DNA from: Colwellia sp.
GTDB lineage: Bacteria; Pseudomonadota; Gammaproteobacteria; Enterobacterales; Alteromonadaceae
Assembly (NCBI GenBank): GCA_013215655.1
Contig: JABSOX010000060.1
Span: forward strand, 1-32,584
Length of the DNA: 32,584 bases
Direction: 5' to 3'
Position numbers and translations under genes: made by a program. The notes beneath the pieces are model-generated. The model was given only the letters and a program-made list of their open reading frames with translations. It was not told the DNA's origin and made no database searches. Of this stretch, positions 32,361-32,584 are shown in pieces. How positions within the stretch are numbered: the first letter of the stretch is position 1; each line of letters begins with the position of its first letter.

Positions 32361-32584
32361 TGTCGAGCCTCACTGCGTTCGTGTCGACCTACAATTTAAC
32401 CTTGTTTATTTATCTTTATTCTTTTTGTCGAGCCTCACTGCGTTCGTGTCGACCTACAATTTAACCTTGTTTATTCTTGTTTCTTTATTCTTTTGTTCTT
32501 TTTTGTCGGGCCTCACTGCGTTCGTGTCGACCTACAATTTAACCTTGTTTGTTCTTGTTTTTTAATATTTATTATTTCTTGTCG
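32361..32584. repeat. Tandem 47-bp repeat array with palindromic ends, continuing past the window
   Basis: Three nearly identical 47-bp units lie at 32361-32407, 32426-32472 and 32504-32550, and a fourth begins at 32580. Each has the core tgtcg(a/g)gcctcactgcg and gtgtcgacctacaa, ending ttaaccttgttt. The ends TTGTCGA and TCGACCTACAA are imperfect inverted repeats, so each unit can form a hairpin. T-rich spacers of 18 to about 31 bp separate the units. They lie upstream of the secretin gene, with the first unit about 57 bp before its start. A REP-like dispersed element is the likeliest explanation. Confidence 0.75.

Noticed and set aside
32361-32584. Repeat array as a CRISPR
   Set aside because: Units are 47 bp with T-rich, low-complexity spacers of unequal length (18 to about 31 bp) and no cas genes nearby; it fits a REP-like tandem array.

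Overview
The window looks like the chromosome of a marine gammaproteobacterium of the Alteromonadales type (Colwellia, Thalassotalea or a relative). This is inferred from the low G+C content (about 37% in a line counted by hand), a GlyGly-CTERM surface protein, a Wzx/Wzz/Wzy-type envelope polysaccharide locus, an S-layer-like protein of a kind seen in Alteromonadales, and a lipoprotein secretin. No rRNA, tRNA, transposase, integrase or CRISPR array was seen.

Layout. (1) 1-417 is the 3' end of a BspA-like repeat surface protein cut by the window edge. (2) 656-4926 holds a flippase, a two-gene CDP-glycerol cassette (TagD-like and TagB/TagF-like) and a family 2 glycosyltransferase preceded by a 51-codon small frame. 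(3) 5014-9390 is one giant gene for a secreted mosaic di-heme protein. Its base composition is clearly richer in G+C than both flanks (57% in one counted line), so it looks horizontally acquired. (4) 9698-21164 is the core of a polysaccharide locus. A leftward operon encodes GT2, Wzz, GT2 and a Wzy-like protein. A rightward coupled pair encodes a GT-A transferase and a beta-propeller protein. A second leftward operon encodes GT4, sulfotransferase, flippase and an NKWYS-type sulfotransferase. A rightward methyltransferase follows. (5) 21264-27903 is a mixed accessory stretch: a TPR-SGNH fusion, a GlyGly-CTERM exported protein, a Sel1-repeat protein and a TPR-sulfotransferase. (6) 28209-32303 pairs an S-layer-like exported protein with a lipoprotein secretin. 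The S-layer-like gene has a strong promoter, a long leader and a clean terminator. (7) 32361-32584 carries a 47-bp tandem repeat array running off the window.

How the genes fit together. Regions 2 and 4 can be read as an envelope polysaccharide pathway: glycosyltransferases build a repeat unit, two paralogous flippases export it, the Wzy-like protein polymerises it and Wzz sets chain length. Glycerol phosphate, sulfate and perhaps methyl or acyl groups would be decorations. No initiating sugar-phosphate transferase, Wza or Wzc kinase is present, so these must lie elsewhere. Region 6 suggests a surface array and its own outer-membrane pore, by analogy with the Aeromonas S-layer secretin SpsD. 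That link is an inference and is the best candidate for a less described system in this window.
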